A stretch of 64,000 bases of DNA from Apostichopus japonicus. Lineage: Eukaryota > Echinodermata > Holothuroidea > Aspidochirotida > Stichopodidae. Below are positions 1-9,655 of the stretch, in pieces. Every line of letters begins with the position of its first letter. Position 1 is the stretch's first letter. The stretch spans positions 34,072,501 through 34,136,500 of the forward strand of contig NC_092568.1 of NCBI RefSeq assembly GCF_037975245.1, in the 5' to 3' direction. The notes below the pieces were generated by a model, which saw nothing but the letters and a program-made list of their open reading frames with translations, was not told the DNA's origin and did no database searches. The translations under genes were made by a program, and so were the position numbers.

Positions 1-21
1 TAATGATCTCTGGGTCTGCTT

Positions 22-200
22 ATGTATGTATTTTAGATCCCCCTGCTAGCAGGAACTTGCGAAGAAGCCATCATTGGCTTATAAGCCGCAAGCTGACCAA
101 AGTCAGTCTCTTAGATTCATATTTAACGTCCATGATTATGAATTTTCAATTGTCAACAACTCTGTAACTGGACGACATACATTAATCTTGGATTATGATG
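22..200 (-). mobile_element. SINE fragment (same family as 46584-47396)
   Basis: The segment with GCAGGAACTTGCG, a GCAAGCTGACC block and TTTAACGTCCATG is a diverged copy of the body of the tRNA-derived SINE at 47165-47396, in the same orientation. It keeps a few TATG units of the tail at about 22-31. The tRNA-like head is not recognisable. No target duplication is visible. Confidence 0.6.
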
Positions 201-409
201 GTAAGGCACCACTGAGCTACATGTAACACTCGGATTTTAATAGACTCCACAAAGAATCTGAATTTGATGTTCTGTTTTGTGCACATGCTTATTGACTTCT
301 CTTTGTTATCTGTTTCTCTTTTTTGCTGTATCACCAGTATGATTTGCTTGATCATTTTCATCTATGACATACTGTAAACAGCATCCAAAGTAGCTTGTGA
401 TCTTTGATA

Positions 410-660
410 GGTTGCCGAACAAATACCCCGGACATATACCCCCCGGACTCATACCCCCGGGACAAGTACCCCCGGACAATCACCCCAGGACAAAAACCCC
501 CGAGGACGAATACCTCCGAGGACAACTCCCCCCGGACAAATACCCCCGAGGATAAGTACCCCCCAGACAACTACCCCCGGGACAACTACCCCCGGGACAA
601 CTACCCCCGGACATACACCCACGAGGACAATTACCCCCGAGGACAATTAACCCCACCCCC
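410..660. repeat. 15-bp minisatellite, left inverted arm of TU-like copy 1
   Basis: Tandem units of the type ACAACTACCCCCGGG, with C-run length and purine variants. They are complementary to the array at 1975-2270. Apparent reading frames through this array are repeat artefacts. Confidence 0.9.
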
Positions 661-1300
661 AGCAATTACCTCCCGGAAAACTCTACCCGCACAAATACAC
701 CAGCACAGATACCTCACCCAGGTTACTACCCGAACTAAACCAGAATACGCCCCAGCCCCCCCCCCCCCCCCCAAGAGCCCGTTAACCAAGCGGACCTTTA
801 GCTGGTGAGCTACGTAGTACGAAAGCCCATTAGGGCCATGAAAGACAATTTTCTTAATCTGGTACTGTATATCAGATTATTATTCTGATACATCAGATTA
901 TTATTCTGATATGAAACGTTTTTATAACTAGGGAAAATTAAATTGATTTCTTAGATTATCATCATTCTTTTTGCAAACAGAATGACCAGAGAAAAGGTTT
1001 TTTCAAATGGTAGTGACGTCGTGGTCTCAAGCCTCTTTCTTTACTTATGTTTCATACAATCGTACATACTATTATGAAACCTTACATGCAATTCTGTTGG
1101 TGTAACGGGCTACACCGTAACCGGGTTTGACTATGATAGCCCAGCGGTCCATGAAACAATGCATGGGGGTATGGATGATGATCATGCACACCAAACTAGA
1201 GGGGTGGACCGTGGTTGTGCTTGCCCCGCCCCTCCCTTCTGCTCCTCCCATCCTAAAATGGCGTGCACAAAAAATAGCTTAGAATAAGCAAAACAAGAGG

Positions 1301-1525
1301 AGCGTGGAGGCCGAGTGGCTAATGCTTTTGTTTTATATATAATCCTGTTATGTCGTGTCCTTGGGCAAGGCACTTTTATCTCGACTGCCCCTATCCATCC
1401 AGGTGTATAAATGGGTACCTGTGAGGTAACTAAGGTATGTGCGCTGGATTAATCTCAGCAGCCAGCCTGATGACCAGGGATTAAAAGTGCTATGAGATGG
1501 CTGTGCCATATAAAGCGCTATACAA
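1301..1525 (+). mobile_element. SINE-like segment inside TU-like copy 1
   Basis: It starts with a weak tRNA-like GTGGAGGCCGAGTGGCTAA. It then shares with the SINE at 22837-23145 the blocks TGTCCTTGGGCAAG, AAATGGGTACCTGTGAGGTAAC and a terminal AAAGCGCTATA. The matching stretch in copy 2 lies at about 52390-52610 on the other strand, so the SINE was acquired before the copies separated. Confidence 0.65.
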
Positions 1526-1974
1526 AAACTAACATAACATAACAAATCATCAAGTAAAATTACTCAGAAGAAAACTTGAAAATGGTAAGCCGCAATAAGC
1601 TTGAATTGTTCGGAGATTAATAATAGAACAGTGTCACTACAACAAATAGTAAATTAATAGTTACTACCAGCAGTGAGCAATTCCCAACCCAATCCCCGGG
1701 CCTCGGTCCATTGTCAAACCCTATCCAGGAGTTTTGGGGGCTTATATATGAAAAGCTTGAATCTTTTTAAAAGTCGGGAGGAGGTTATAAGGGCCAGGGC
1801 ACACGACGACCCTAGTGGTGCCAGTTTAACCGTCACCCTGACCCAATTGTAAATATGCTCTCGGAGTTGCCCGAGGGACCAAGGTATATGTTGAGGCCCG
1901 CGGGAAACTAAACTCGAAAAAAGATGGGCGTATCCGTCACTGTATCCGTCTCTTAAAGTTAACGGCATATGTCC

Positions 1975-2270
1975 AGGGGTATATTCGTCCGGGGGTAATT
2001 ATCCGGGGGGTAATTGTCTAGGGGGGTAATTGTCTAGGGGGTATTCGTCCAAGGGGGTAGTTGTCCGGGTGGGTACTTGTCCGGGGGGTTTTTGTCCTCG
2101 GGGGTAATTGTCCGGGGGGTTTCTGTCCGGGTGGTAGTTGTCCTGGGGGTAGTTGTCCGGGACGGTATTTGTCCTGGGGTATCTGTCCGGGTGGTAATCG
2201 TCCGGGGGGTTATTGTCTGGGGGGTAATCGTCCGGGGGGTATTTGTCTGGGGGGTATTTTTCCGGTCACG
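1975..2270. repeat. 15-bp minisatellite, right inverted arm of TU-like copy 1
   Basis: Tandem units of the type GGGGGTAGTTGTCCG, complementary to the array at 410-660. Units vary mainly in G-run length and at the TAATTG/TAGTTG/TATTTG positions. Confidence 0.9.
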
Positions 2271-2278
2271 CTTTGATA

Positions 2279-2848
2279 TGAGTGATGAATAAGGGTTTTG
2301 TAGTACGAAGTCTCATGGAAAGGAACTCTATTTCTGTGGATGTACCCTACAGTAAAGTACAATAACAATGTGTTGGATCAAAATAGTACAGTATGTCTAA
2401 TTAGCTTTATACATACCTACTTGGATAATACAATGCAAGTACAATGCAAGTACAGTATATAGATACAGTACATGCTTATGAGATCATAAAATTATGTTTG
2501 GGCATCGGAACCACTAAACCTTTTTCCTTGCATTAGGAATTACAGTGCTGGAGATTGTGGGGGGGGGGGGTGGGTGGGTTGGGGGTTGTCATTGTAGAAA
2601 TCATGAGGTACAGTAGGTCTCGTTCTGAGTGATGGGATTGACTTTCTAGATTAAGATTATACTTAATTACTTTTGTTTCATAGCTTCAATGGGAGGGTTC
2701 ATTATTACAAGCTCAAATGAGTTTCCTTATACTCTACCTTTTCGTACTCGAGTTATGCAAGTTTACTGTTCTTTTGTTCGGATTTGAATTTTTAAACTGT
2801 TAACAACCAAGACAAATCTGACTCCCCCTTTTTCTTTCTTCATTCAAG
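2279..2848. other. Non-coding stretch before first visible exon of the unknown gene
   Basis: AT-rich and unique-looking, with a short G homopolymer near 2560 and a duplicated GTACAATGCAA near 2435-2450. The last bases form a pyrimidine-rich acceptor. Probably an intron of the gene at 2849-7398, since the first visible exon opens at an acceptor in phase 0. No other feature seen. Confidence 0.4.
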
Positions 2849-2906
2849 GGATCAGATAAACCCCTCTCAGACAAAGGAAGAAACATGTCAGATGAAACAC
2901 CTTCAG
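2849..2906 (+). CDS. Unknown gene, internal exon a
   Basis: A 58-bp exon bounded by a pyrimidine-rich TTCAAG acceptor and a CAG/GTGAGA donor. It enters in phase 0 and leaves one base after a full codon. It encodes about 19 mostly polar residues, including SDKPLSDKGRNMSDETPS. The exit phase matches the entry of the next exon at 3624, which is the main reason to believe it. A Met codon occurs within the exon but is not assumed to be the start. Low-complexity polar composition suggests a disordered region. Family not recognised. Confidence 0.6.
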
Positions 2907-3623
2907 GTGAGATGTTATTTCATAAGTATCAATTTACACATTGAGCTTTGGCTTTGTAGCAGTTAATGAGAAATCTCTCAGTCAGAGCTAGTGCTGTCAC
3001 TTTGGCAGTCTGTTGCACTTACAGTATGTTCAAGTGTGTCATTAGCTTTGCTTGGGGTCCTTTTTGAAGGTAGGCTGAGCAACCATGTTAGGGGCTACTG
3101 CTGGACTAATAAACCTGAGAGCTAAAGTTGAATGCTGTAGAGCAATGGTGGGCAACAGTGTGGCCAGCAAGTTGCGTGCGAAAGTTCCTTGTGAAATGTT
3201 CTGTGGCTCCTGAGGGTTTCAAACTTTTAATGGGGGTATATGGAGCCCTGTAATATTAGAGCATTGTTTTATTCAAACATAAATCAACTGAAGCAATGAA
3301 CTCACTGAGTGACCCAAAGGAACAATATGTAAAGTTTGGCATTTTAGTTATTGACCTATTTGTGATAGGCTATTCCAACATAACAGATGGACAATGCATG
3401 TGTAGAACTGTTTCATCTTTTCTTTCTTGTATAAGGGTAGCATTTCCATTTTTGTATTGAGGACTGGTACATCTTAAAGTGTTGCTGCCTGCAGATTTTG
3501 TCAAGCTTTCAATGTGGCCTGCAAGATAAATTTTGTGTCTGCTCTTGTTTAAACTAAAATAAGTTAATTTGATGAAGTGTGTTTTAAGAGGAAGCACTTA
3601 ATTTATTTATTTTCATTTTTCAG
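2907..3623. other. Intron between exons a and b of the unknown gene
   Basis: GT donor at 2907 and a TTTTTCAG acceptor before 3624. Nothing else recognised. Confidence 0.5.
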
Positions 3624-3682
3624 GAACATCTGGATCTGCTGGGAAGTCTGGCAGATTCAAAAAGTCAGCTGAAAGAAAAAAG
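3624..3682 (+). CDS. Unknown gene, internal exon b
   Basis: A 59-bp exon: two bases complete the codon left open by exon a, then 19 full codons run to an AAAAAG/GTAGAT donor. It encodes a Ser/Gly/Lys-rich stretch (TSGSAGKSGRFKKSAERKK), very basic and probably disordered, the kind of sequence seen in nuclear or chromatin-binding proteins. The reading frame agrees across exons a, b, c and d without adjustment. Function unknown. Confidence 0.62.
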
Positions 3683-4276
3683 GTAGATTTAGTTTAGGAA
3701 TTATATCTTATTGGAAGGATAGATTAAGTAATCTAAAATGGCAGATCAACAATTGTTGCTAAAATCCTTTTATGTTTAGTAGTGTCTTGACATATTGAGG
3801 ATTGTTTATTTACAGTGTGAAACAATAGACAAACCATAGTGGCAACATGCTGGGCAGTAAATGAAATGGACTGCGCTGTTATAAGGGAAGGGCAGTTGCA
3901 CTTAGATTTGTTAAACGAATGCCAACAGTTGAACACCAGGCGTTGACAGTGACCAGTTTACTATCATAAATCAACACTCACAAACAAAAAGAAAGAAACA
4001 GCTGCAGGCCGTAATAATCACACATCACTACATCAAACCAGGGATCAGGTGAATCTCTACCAAAGTGGATGTACCAGGAAGGCCATTAAATAAGACCGAT
4101 CATACTTCTAGGCAGTTAGGAGAGAGCAACTTCATAAGTTTAAACAACAGCAATTAGTGCATCTTCTCTTAAAGTCGGATTGAGTGTTTGAAGTCTCAAA
4201 CACTGTTTTATCCTGTCAGGGCAGTTTCTGCCATGCATTCACTATGTCAGTAAATAATGGTACGTCTGGTTTGATT
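3683..4276. other. Intronic sequence, no feature recognised
   Basis: First part of the 2.7-kb intron between exons b and c. No repeat, RNA gene or coding frame could be supported. Confidence 0.4.
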
Positions 4277-4436
4277 CAAATTGATCAAGCATTAACGGTA
4301 TTAAATGTGTGATTGATTTACGGCAAATTTGTAATGGATTGCTGGTCCAAAATTTTGAATTGATCAAGCATTAACGTTTATTAAATGTGTGAGATTGATT
4401 TACGGCAAATTTGTAATGGATTGCTGGTCCAAAATA
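4277..4436. repeat. Tandem duplication of about 85-90 bp
   Basis: Two adjacent copies, each running from TTGATCAAGCATTAACG to TGGATTGCTGGTCCAAAA. They differ by small indels only, which suggests a fairly recent event. Confidence 0.85.
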
Positions 4437-4509
4437 AACAGTTTCTAACTTTAACAATGGCATATGTTCATTGTGGACAGGAGAAATAACTTAACTTAAT
4501 AACTATTTA

Positions 4510-4738
4510 GTTTAAGATAGTCGTGGGTGCGTGAAGGGCAGGGGAAGGCTTAATATATATAACTTTCACCCCTTTACCTCAAGTTGGAGAGTAAATTAAT
4601 TGCTCCAATCATAATGGTAATTAAGAAATGGCAATCCCAATGAAACATATAGGGACTTGCTTGAAAGGCAAATACACAGACCAAAAGATTATCATTGTTC
4701 TTTGCATCTAATACAATATGATTCTTTGTAGTGATTCA
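4510..4738 (+). repeat. Dispersed direct repeat R, copy 1
   Basis: About 220 bp shared with 7455-7692. Landmarks are GTTGGAGAGT, TTAATTGCTC, a CATATAGGGACTTGCTT block and TTCTTTGTAGTGATTCATAG. It abuts the inverted-end element at 4751. Confidence 0.75.
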
Positions 4739-5915
4739 TAGTTTACATTAGTGTTTACACGGGTCCAAAAATCGGGAACTGGGTACCCGAGAGCCGTTAC
4801 CTGTCGAGTATCCGAGTACCAGGAAAAAATTTGTTTACCCTTGTGTATCACAATTTTCGATAAATGACATATTGGATGCTATTGTAAATGAATCATATTC
4901 TCTACTGACAATGTTTTCATGTTCAAAAACATAGGTGTAAGATAAGGTATAAAACCTTCCTCAATAATTTCTATTTACTATTGTTTATTTCATTAACTTG
5001 TTAATAACTTCCTATAATTAACATTACTACTAACATCGCACTGCCGTCGCTGCTTATGCATGCTCTCCACGTCTACTGATCACACCATTTAAATATCCAA
5101 TTTAGCTCTTAAACAGTCGTTACCACTATCTATTATGCAGGCCCAGGGTTCGCATAAGCCGCGCGATTCGCGCAATTTGATCGCATTTGGAATAAAAGAT
5201 AAGTAAACAGCCACTTGCGATTATTATTTTTTAGTTATCCCGTCTATAATCCGTAAACATCTCGTAAAATTCCTTGTCAGCCTTTCCTTCCATGAAATAA
5301 ACGAATGAATAAATAATAATTTCTTCCACATGGTAGCCTAACACCACACTAAGTCAATGAGAAATCTCGCTTGGCCTAACCATCTGTTTATTTGCTGAAA
5401 TTGTGACGCAGTTATAAGATATCCATGGATATTTTCATTATTGCTGTTACGTTCGACCACATGGTTGCCTAACACCACACTAAGGCAATGGGGGAAATCT
5501 AGCCTATACCGCTGAAATTGTGATGCAGTTATAAGATACCAATGGAATACTTTCATTATTGCTGTTATATCTTCGACCACAATCATGGTAGCCTAACAAC
5601 ACACTAAGTCAATGGGAAATCTGCCTAACCATCGGTTTGAAAAAAAAATCACACTTTGCGAAGGATTCGGGTAATAAATTAAGAACCGGGTAGTATCGCG
5701 TCGTGCGGGAACATTCGTTTTCGCTGTTATCTTCGACCACATGGTAGCGTACTGTAACACCACACTAAGTCAATGGGAAATCTGCCTAACCGTCGATTTG
5801 CCAATTTTTATTTTTCAATCACAGTTTGCATAGGATTCGGGTAATAAATTAGGAACCGGGTAGTATCGCGTCGGGCGGGTACCCGGATAACCCGTGCAAA
5901 CCCTAGTTTACATTA
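4739..5915. mobile_element. Inverted-end element with 12-bp flanking duplication
   Basis: A 1153-bp element (4751-5903) is flanked by the perfect 12-bp direct repeat TAGTTTACATTA (4739-4750, 5904-5915). Its ends are imperfect inverted repeats: GTGTTTACACGGGT on the left, GGGTTTGCACGGGT as the complement of the right. It holds three to four diverged direct repeats around CCTAACACCACACTAAG (from about 5338, 5467, 5591 and 5755). No coding capacity. The superfamily is unclear: 12 bp is long for a DNA transposon. Confidence 0.7.
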
Positions 5916-6396
5916 ACATGGAAAATTCTCTAACACGCTTTCCTTCTTATAGATTTTGTTTGTAGTGTGAAAGACATTTCTGCTATATTTTTGCTACTAA
6001 GAGCCAAATGTTAGTAAGTGATAAAAAATTGTTGTTTTAACCAGATAAGTCAAAGTTCTAAGTAATACTTTTTGTCAACAGCATAGGTGTAAATATTTAA
6101 GCTAGACTTGGTTCAGTATTGAAATTATTCATAACAAAGCAAAAGTCATTAAGCCTACACTTATGCTTTTGTCGTACACTTTTGGGACATTTAGAGGTAT
6201 GTAAAGATTTGATATGATGCATTTAAATGGGATGACAATATGTTCTTGTGAGGGGCTGGGAATCTGCTGGATTACAAACTGAATCAAAGTTCAATTTTCA
6301 ATCATCCATATATGTAGTCAAATATTGATAAATGTATTTGCAGAGCTCTTGAGATTCATGTTCTTAATTTTAGATATGTTTTGTTTCTTCCTGCAG
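5916..6396. other. Intronic sequence, no feature recognised
   Basis: Tail of the intron before exon c. It ends in a TTTCTTCCTGCAG acceptor. Nothing else seen. Confidence 0.4.
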
Positions 6397-6430
6397 TCAT
6401 CAGACACTGATAAAGAAAATAAACCCCAAG
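6397..6430 (+). CDS. Unknown gene, small exon c with KEN motif
   Basis: A 34-bp exon between a strong TTTCTTCCTGCAG acceptor and a CAAG/GTGAGC donor. It encodes SSDTDKENKPQ plus the first base of a Val codon. KEN is the core of an APC/C degron in cell-cycle proteins; here it lies in an acidic/polar, probably disordered context, so a degron is possible but unproven. The exit phase (one base) is exactly what exon d needs. Confidence 0.65.
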
Positions 6431-7192
6431 GTGAGCCGTTGCTTTCCATGTCTCCTTTCTTATATAATTTACAACTAAGTTACTTTCAATCTTGGTTTAT
6501 AAGACAAGATCATACCTGTTCTTTTTCTTGATCAAATACAGTACAGACTATTGCCAATTAATGCACCTTGATGTACAAAAAATGCATATAATGCTCAGAT
6601 TGATAAATGATCAAAATTACACAACACTGTGACATGTATTATTCCTACTAGGTACTAACCAAGTAAAGTCTTGTTTGCACTACTGTGCAGTATTACTGTA
6701 TGCACTGTTATGCTGAAAGCCTGATGCAATGTTAATTTATTTCATACAATTAAACTGCAGATTGTGATGTTCACATTATGCTACTGTATCACGTAATTTG
6801 CTTTTAAACAAAATGGTCTTACTTGCAATTAACAAGACTTGGTGATATTATATGGGAGTGTCCTTGCTTGACCAATTGCTAGCTTGGTTTGAGTAATACC
6901 AAACACTTTTGGTAAGCTTTTTGAAATTGTTTGCCAAATCGTGACAGACAGCTTCTTTAATTATGCCAAATGAATGGAACAATTTTATGTAGACACAGCA
7001 GACTTGTCTTGAATGGTAGGTGACAGTAGATTATTTAAACAATGAAAAGTAAAAGTGGAAAGTACCAGTCCTTTTAAAGTTGGAAAGTACCAGTCCTTTT
7101 AAATATTCAAAAGCTGAGGACACTGGTATTCCTGTTTTGACTTACAGAAGACCTTACCTAGGTATGATATTGTAGGTCAATTTTCATTTCAG
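6431..7192. other. Intron between exons c and d
   Basis: GT donor at 6431; acceptor TTTTCATTTCAG ending at 7192. A 22-25 bp tandem duplication (GGAAAGTACCAGTCCTTTT twice) lies at about 7053-7102. Otherwise nothing recognised. Confidence 0.5.
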
Positions 7193-7398
7193 TACAATGT
7201 TCAACGATGCCTATGGTGTTCAAGAATGTTAAGAAATCACGCCGAATCAGAGTAAATACTTTTGATGTTGAGGTAGAAAGCATCGACCAGAATCACACAA
7301 AGAAGTGGTTACCAGGAAGATTCAGACCTGTGGACTTCTCCGGATGGGGTCACCTGACATTGCTTAACAAAGAGACAGGAAAGGAGGAGCCAATTTGA
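7193..7398 (+). CDS. Unknown gene, terminal exon d with stop
   Basis: The last exon begins after TTTTCATTTCAG, completes a Val codon with its first two bases and runs 67 codons to TGA at 7396-7398. The C-terminal block is compact and looks folded: a basic KNVKKSRRIRVNTF segment, then an acidic stretch, then KKWLPGRFRPVDFSGWGHL and a hydrophilic end. The Trp/Phe/Pro/Gly-rich pattern looks like a conserved domain, but I do not recognise the family. With exons a-c it gives about 119 C-terminal residues of a small basic, probably nuclear protein; the 5' end is not identified. An AATAAA at 7590-7595 could be a poly(A) signal but lies in repeat R. Confidence 0.7.
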
Positions 7399-7739
7399 AT
7401 TAAGAAAAAAGCAAGTTTCCACCTTTGAAATACTTGACAATTTTGACAATACCTATTTAGTTTTAGTTAGTCATGGGTTTGTACAGGGAAAGGGAAGGCT
7501 AAATATATACAATTTTTCACTCCTTTACGTAAAGTTGGAGAGTCAATTAATTGCTCAAACCATAATGGTAATGAAAAAATTACAATCCCAATAAAACATA
7601 TAGGGACTTGCTTAAAAGGCAAATACACAGACCCAAATATTAGGATACCTGCCTTTAATAAGAGTAATACATTCTTTGTAGTGATTCATAGTTTTTCTTT
7701 CATTAATTGTAGGGTGGTAATTAAGGGTGGTAATTAAAG
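7399..7739 (+). repeat. Probable 3' UTR/flank containing dispersed repeat R, copy 2
   Basis: Positions 7455-7692 match 4510-4738 in the same orientation. Repeat R therefore lies both inside and just after the unknown gene. No coding signal. Confidence 0.6.
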
Positions 7740-9655
7740 GCTGTTCTTCTTCTTGGCAGTATGTTACTACTGGGGTTCCACAAATGTCTTTTTTGGGTCC
7801 CTTGTTGTTTGTTGCCTATATAAATGATAAATGACATTGACAGAGATATTTTGTGTACAGCCAGGAAGTTTGCTGATGACACCAAACCGTATTCTGAGGT
7901 CTCCAAAAACAATGCTGCGAAATTACAAATGGATTTGGATAAGGTTTTCTCCTTGTCTAAGATGGCAAATGCTTTTCAATATTGATAAATGCAACGTGAA
8001 TCACGGTCGCCATGGTCGCATTGGCGACCATAATTCTCGACTGGCAAATAAAATTTCTGGAAAAATTAATGCTAGTTGCAACTGAACATTTCACCAATGC
8101 CTTATGAAAACTGAAATGTACTTACTGACTAAACGCACGTTGCTATAAAATTAATATTGAATGGATTTCCCGTTCCAAATTTTCGCAAAGTTCAGAGCAA
8201 CAATAATTCCTAAGACTGCTACACACACATGTCATAGTGGTCTACGTACCATACCGTTGTAACTTGCATCTAATTCCCATTGATACTGGTCAAGGAACAT
8301 AAGTAGGTCATCGACATTCGAACTTGCCCAAGTTCATCGCACCATGGGAACGACACAACAACAACACATTGAACATTTTCCCGCCATCTGGACGCCGAGT
8401 GTAAATTGTGGTGTAATATGCAAATTATTAATGGTACTGTGAGTTTTAAACTTTTTGTGACACACAAAAATTTTGGGGAGCTGTTGTAGAGGTAACTTTT
8501 GTATCAAATGTAAAGTACTGTAAGGTACTAATAAACTATAATTTATAAAAGACGGTTTTCTTCATGTGGTAAGGAAAGGGGTGTTTCGGTGAACTGAATC
8601 TCTTTATATAGTATTTGGATACTTAAAATGACCATAGACATGCAGTTTCTATTTCTCTTTAAGTAAGCTCTACTTAGCATTTTTATCGTTTGTGGATCTT
8701 TATTGGAATAACTACGAAATGTATTGTTTTACGCCAGTATTTAACGGTAAGCAGTTCTTAAATTGTTGTACATGTTAATGCGTCTTTATACGATTCTGTG
8801 CGCGTACACATGTCCAGTTATACGTGAGTGGTACTGTAGCTATCGTTTACGTTACGGTATTGTCCCATTGTTGAGCCTAGGCCTATAGTGTTTTTTGTAC
8901 TAATATTTAGCATATCAAATTGGCGATCACATTTTCATTCTGGGCGACCAGAATTTGGAAAAAATAAAGATCTAGTCGCTACAGGATTTTCCTCTTGGCG
9001 ACCTCATTCACTGGGGAATTAAAAAGGCTTTTTATGTGATGCATATTGGCAGTAGTAACCAAAAGTATACCTACACTCTTAATGGTGGGGAGTTGTAGGA
9101 GGTCTTTGTTGAAAGAGACCTAGGTTACATTGACTCATCTCTGCAATCCTCTAGACATTGTCTCGAAGCTGCTATAAGAGGAACTTCAGTTTCTGAAAGA
9201 GCATATAGTTGTTAGGCTTTATAAGCAGTTGGTTATGCCTTATCTGGAGTATGCTGTGCTGGCTTGGAACCCATATTTTGCTAAGGATAAGGAAGTACTC
9301 CAGAAGGTCCAGAAGAGGGCTACTAGGATGATTAGTTCCTTAAAGGGTGTGAATTCCTTGTAGGCAGTTACAGCTGCTGAATCCCACCATACTGGAGCTT
9401 AGGAGGTTATGTAATGACTTGATTCGGGATTTCAAGGTTGTGTATGGCTTTAAAATTTATCCTTCACTGACTTTTTCATGTTTGCTAATATTAGTTGTAC
9501 CAGAAGTCAATTGTCTTAAACTCCAGAAGTTACAAAGTAGGATTAATATTCGGCATTACTTTTTCTCTAATAAGGTTGTGAATGCGTGGAACAGCTTGCC
9601 TGAGAATGTTTTTTTTGCCCCGACTAAACTAAACTAATATCGCTCTCAAGTAGAT
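7740..9655 (+). mobile_element. Decayed non-LTR retrotransposon (CR1/jockey group), interrupted
   Basis: Reverse-transcriptase remnants on the + strand. Visible are GVPQ followed by LGPLLFVAYIND near 7775-7830 and the catalytic-type FADDTK near 7869. Beyond an interruption come the C-terminal landmarks RLYKQLVMPYLEYAVLAWNP (9215-9275) and QKVQKRATRMI, then a NAWNSLPENV motif near 9583. Frameshifts and stops are frequent. About 1.04 kb of foreign sequence (7999-9038) splits the frame just after FNIDKCN; the RT pattern resumes at MHIGSSNQ. No intact ORF. Confidence 0.85.
7999..9038. mobile_element. Insertion inside the LINE remnant
   Basis: It interrupts the RT frame, with a short GTG repeated at both joints (7996-7998, 9036-9038). 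It carries several GGTCGCCA/TGGCGACC motifs in both orientations. Part of it (about 8260-8480) recurs inverted at about 38850-39030, so it contains a dispersed repeat. Ends and class are not resolved. Confidence 0.55.

Larger units (their letters stand above)
402..2278 (+). mobile_element. TU/foldback-like transposon, copy 1, with 8-bp target duplication
   Basis: The element spans 410-2270 (1861 bp) and is bracketed by the perfect 8-bp direct repeat CTTTGATA at 402-409 and 2271-2278. Its ends are inverted arrays of a 15-bp C-rich unit (left) and its G-rich complement (right). The outermost ends read GGTTGCCGAAC and, inverted, CGTGACCGGA. Inverted ends made of 15-bp tandem repeats plus 8-bp target duplications are the published hallmark of sea-urchin TU elements. 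No transposase frame is present, so it is presumably non-autonomous. A second copy, inverted and disrupted, lies at 45661-55434. A SINE-like segment sits at 1301-1525. Confidence 0.88.

Noticed and set aside
404-700. CRISPR-like array of short repeats
   Set aside because: No unique spacers of constant length. The genome is eukaryotic and the repeats are directly adjacent 15-mers.
404-808. Open frames over the C-rich array at 404-808 and its relatives at 2061-2292, 45453-45885 and 55063-55465
   Set aside because: A 15-bp repeat keeps all frames open if no stop occurs in the unit. The peptides are pure repeats and shift frame between units.
5338-5586. Minus-strand frame at 5338-5586
   Set aside because: It lies over the internal direct repeats of the element at 4751-5903. 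Peptide repeats mirror the DNA repeats.
7721-7912. Minus-strand frame over 7721-7912
   Set aside because: The + strand of the same segment carries clear reverse-transcriptase motifs, so this is the antisense shadow.
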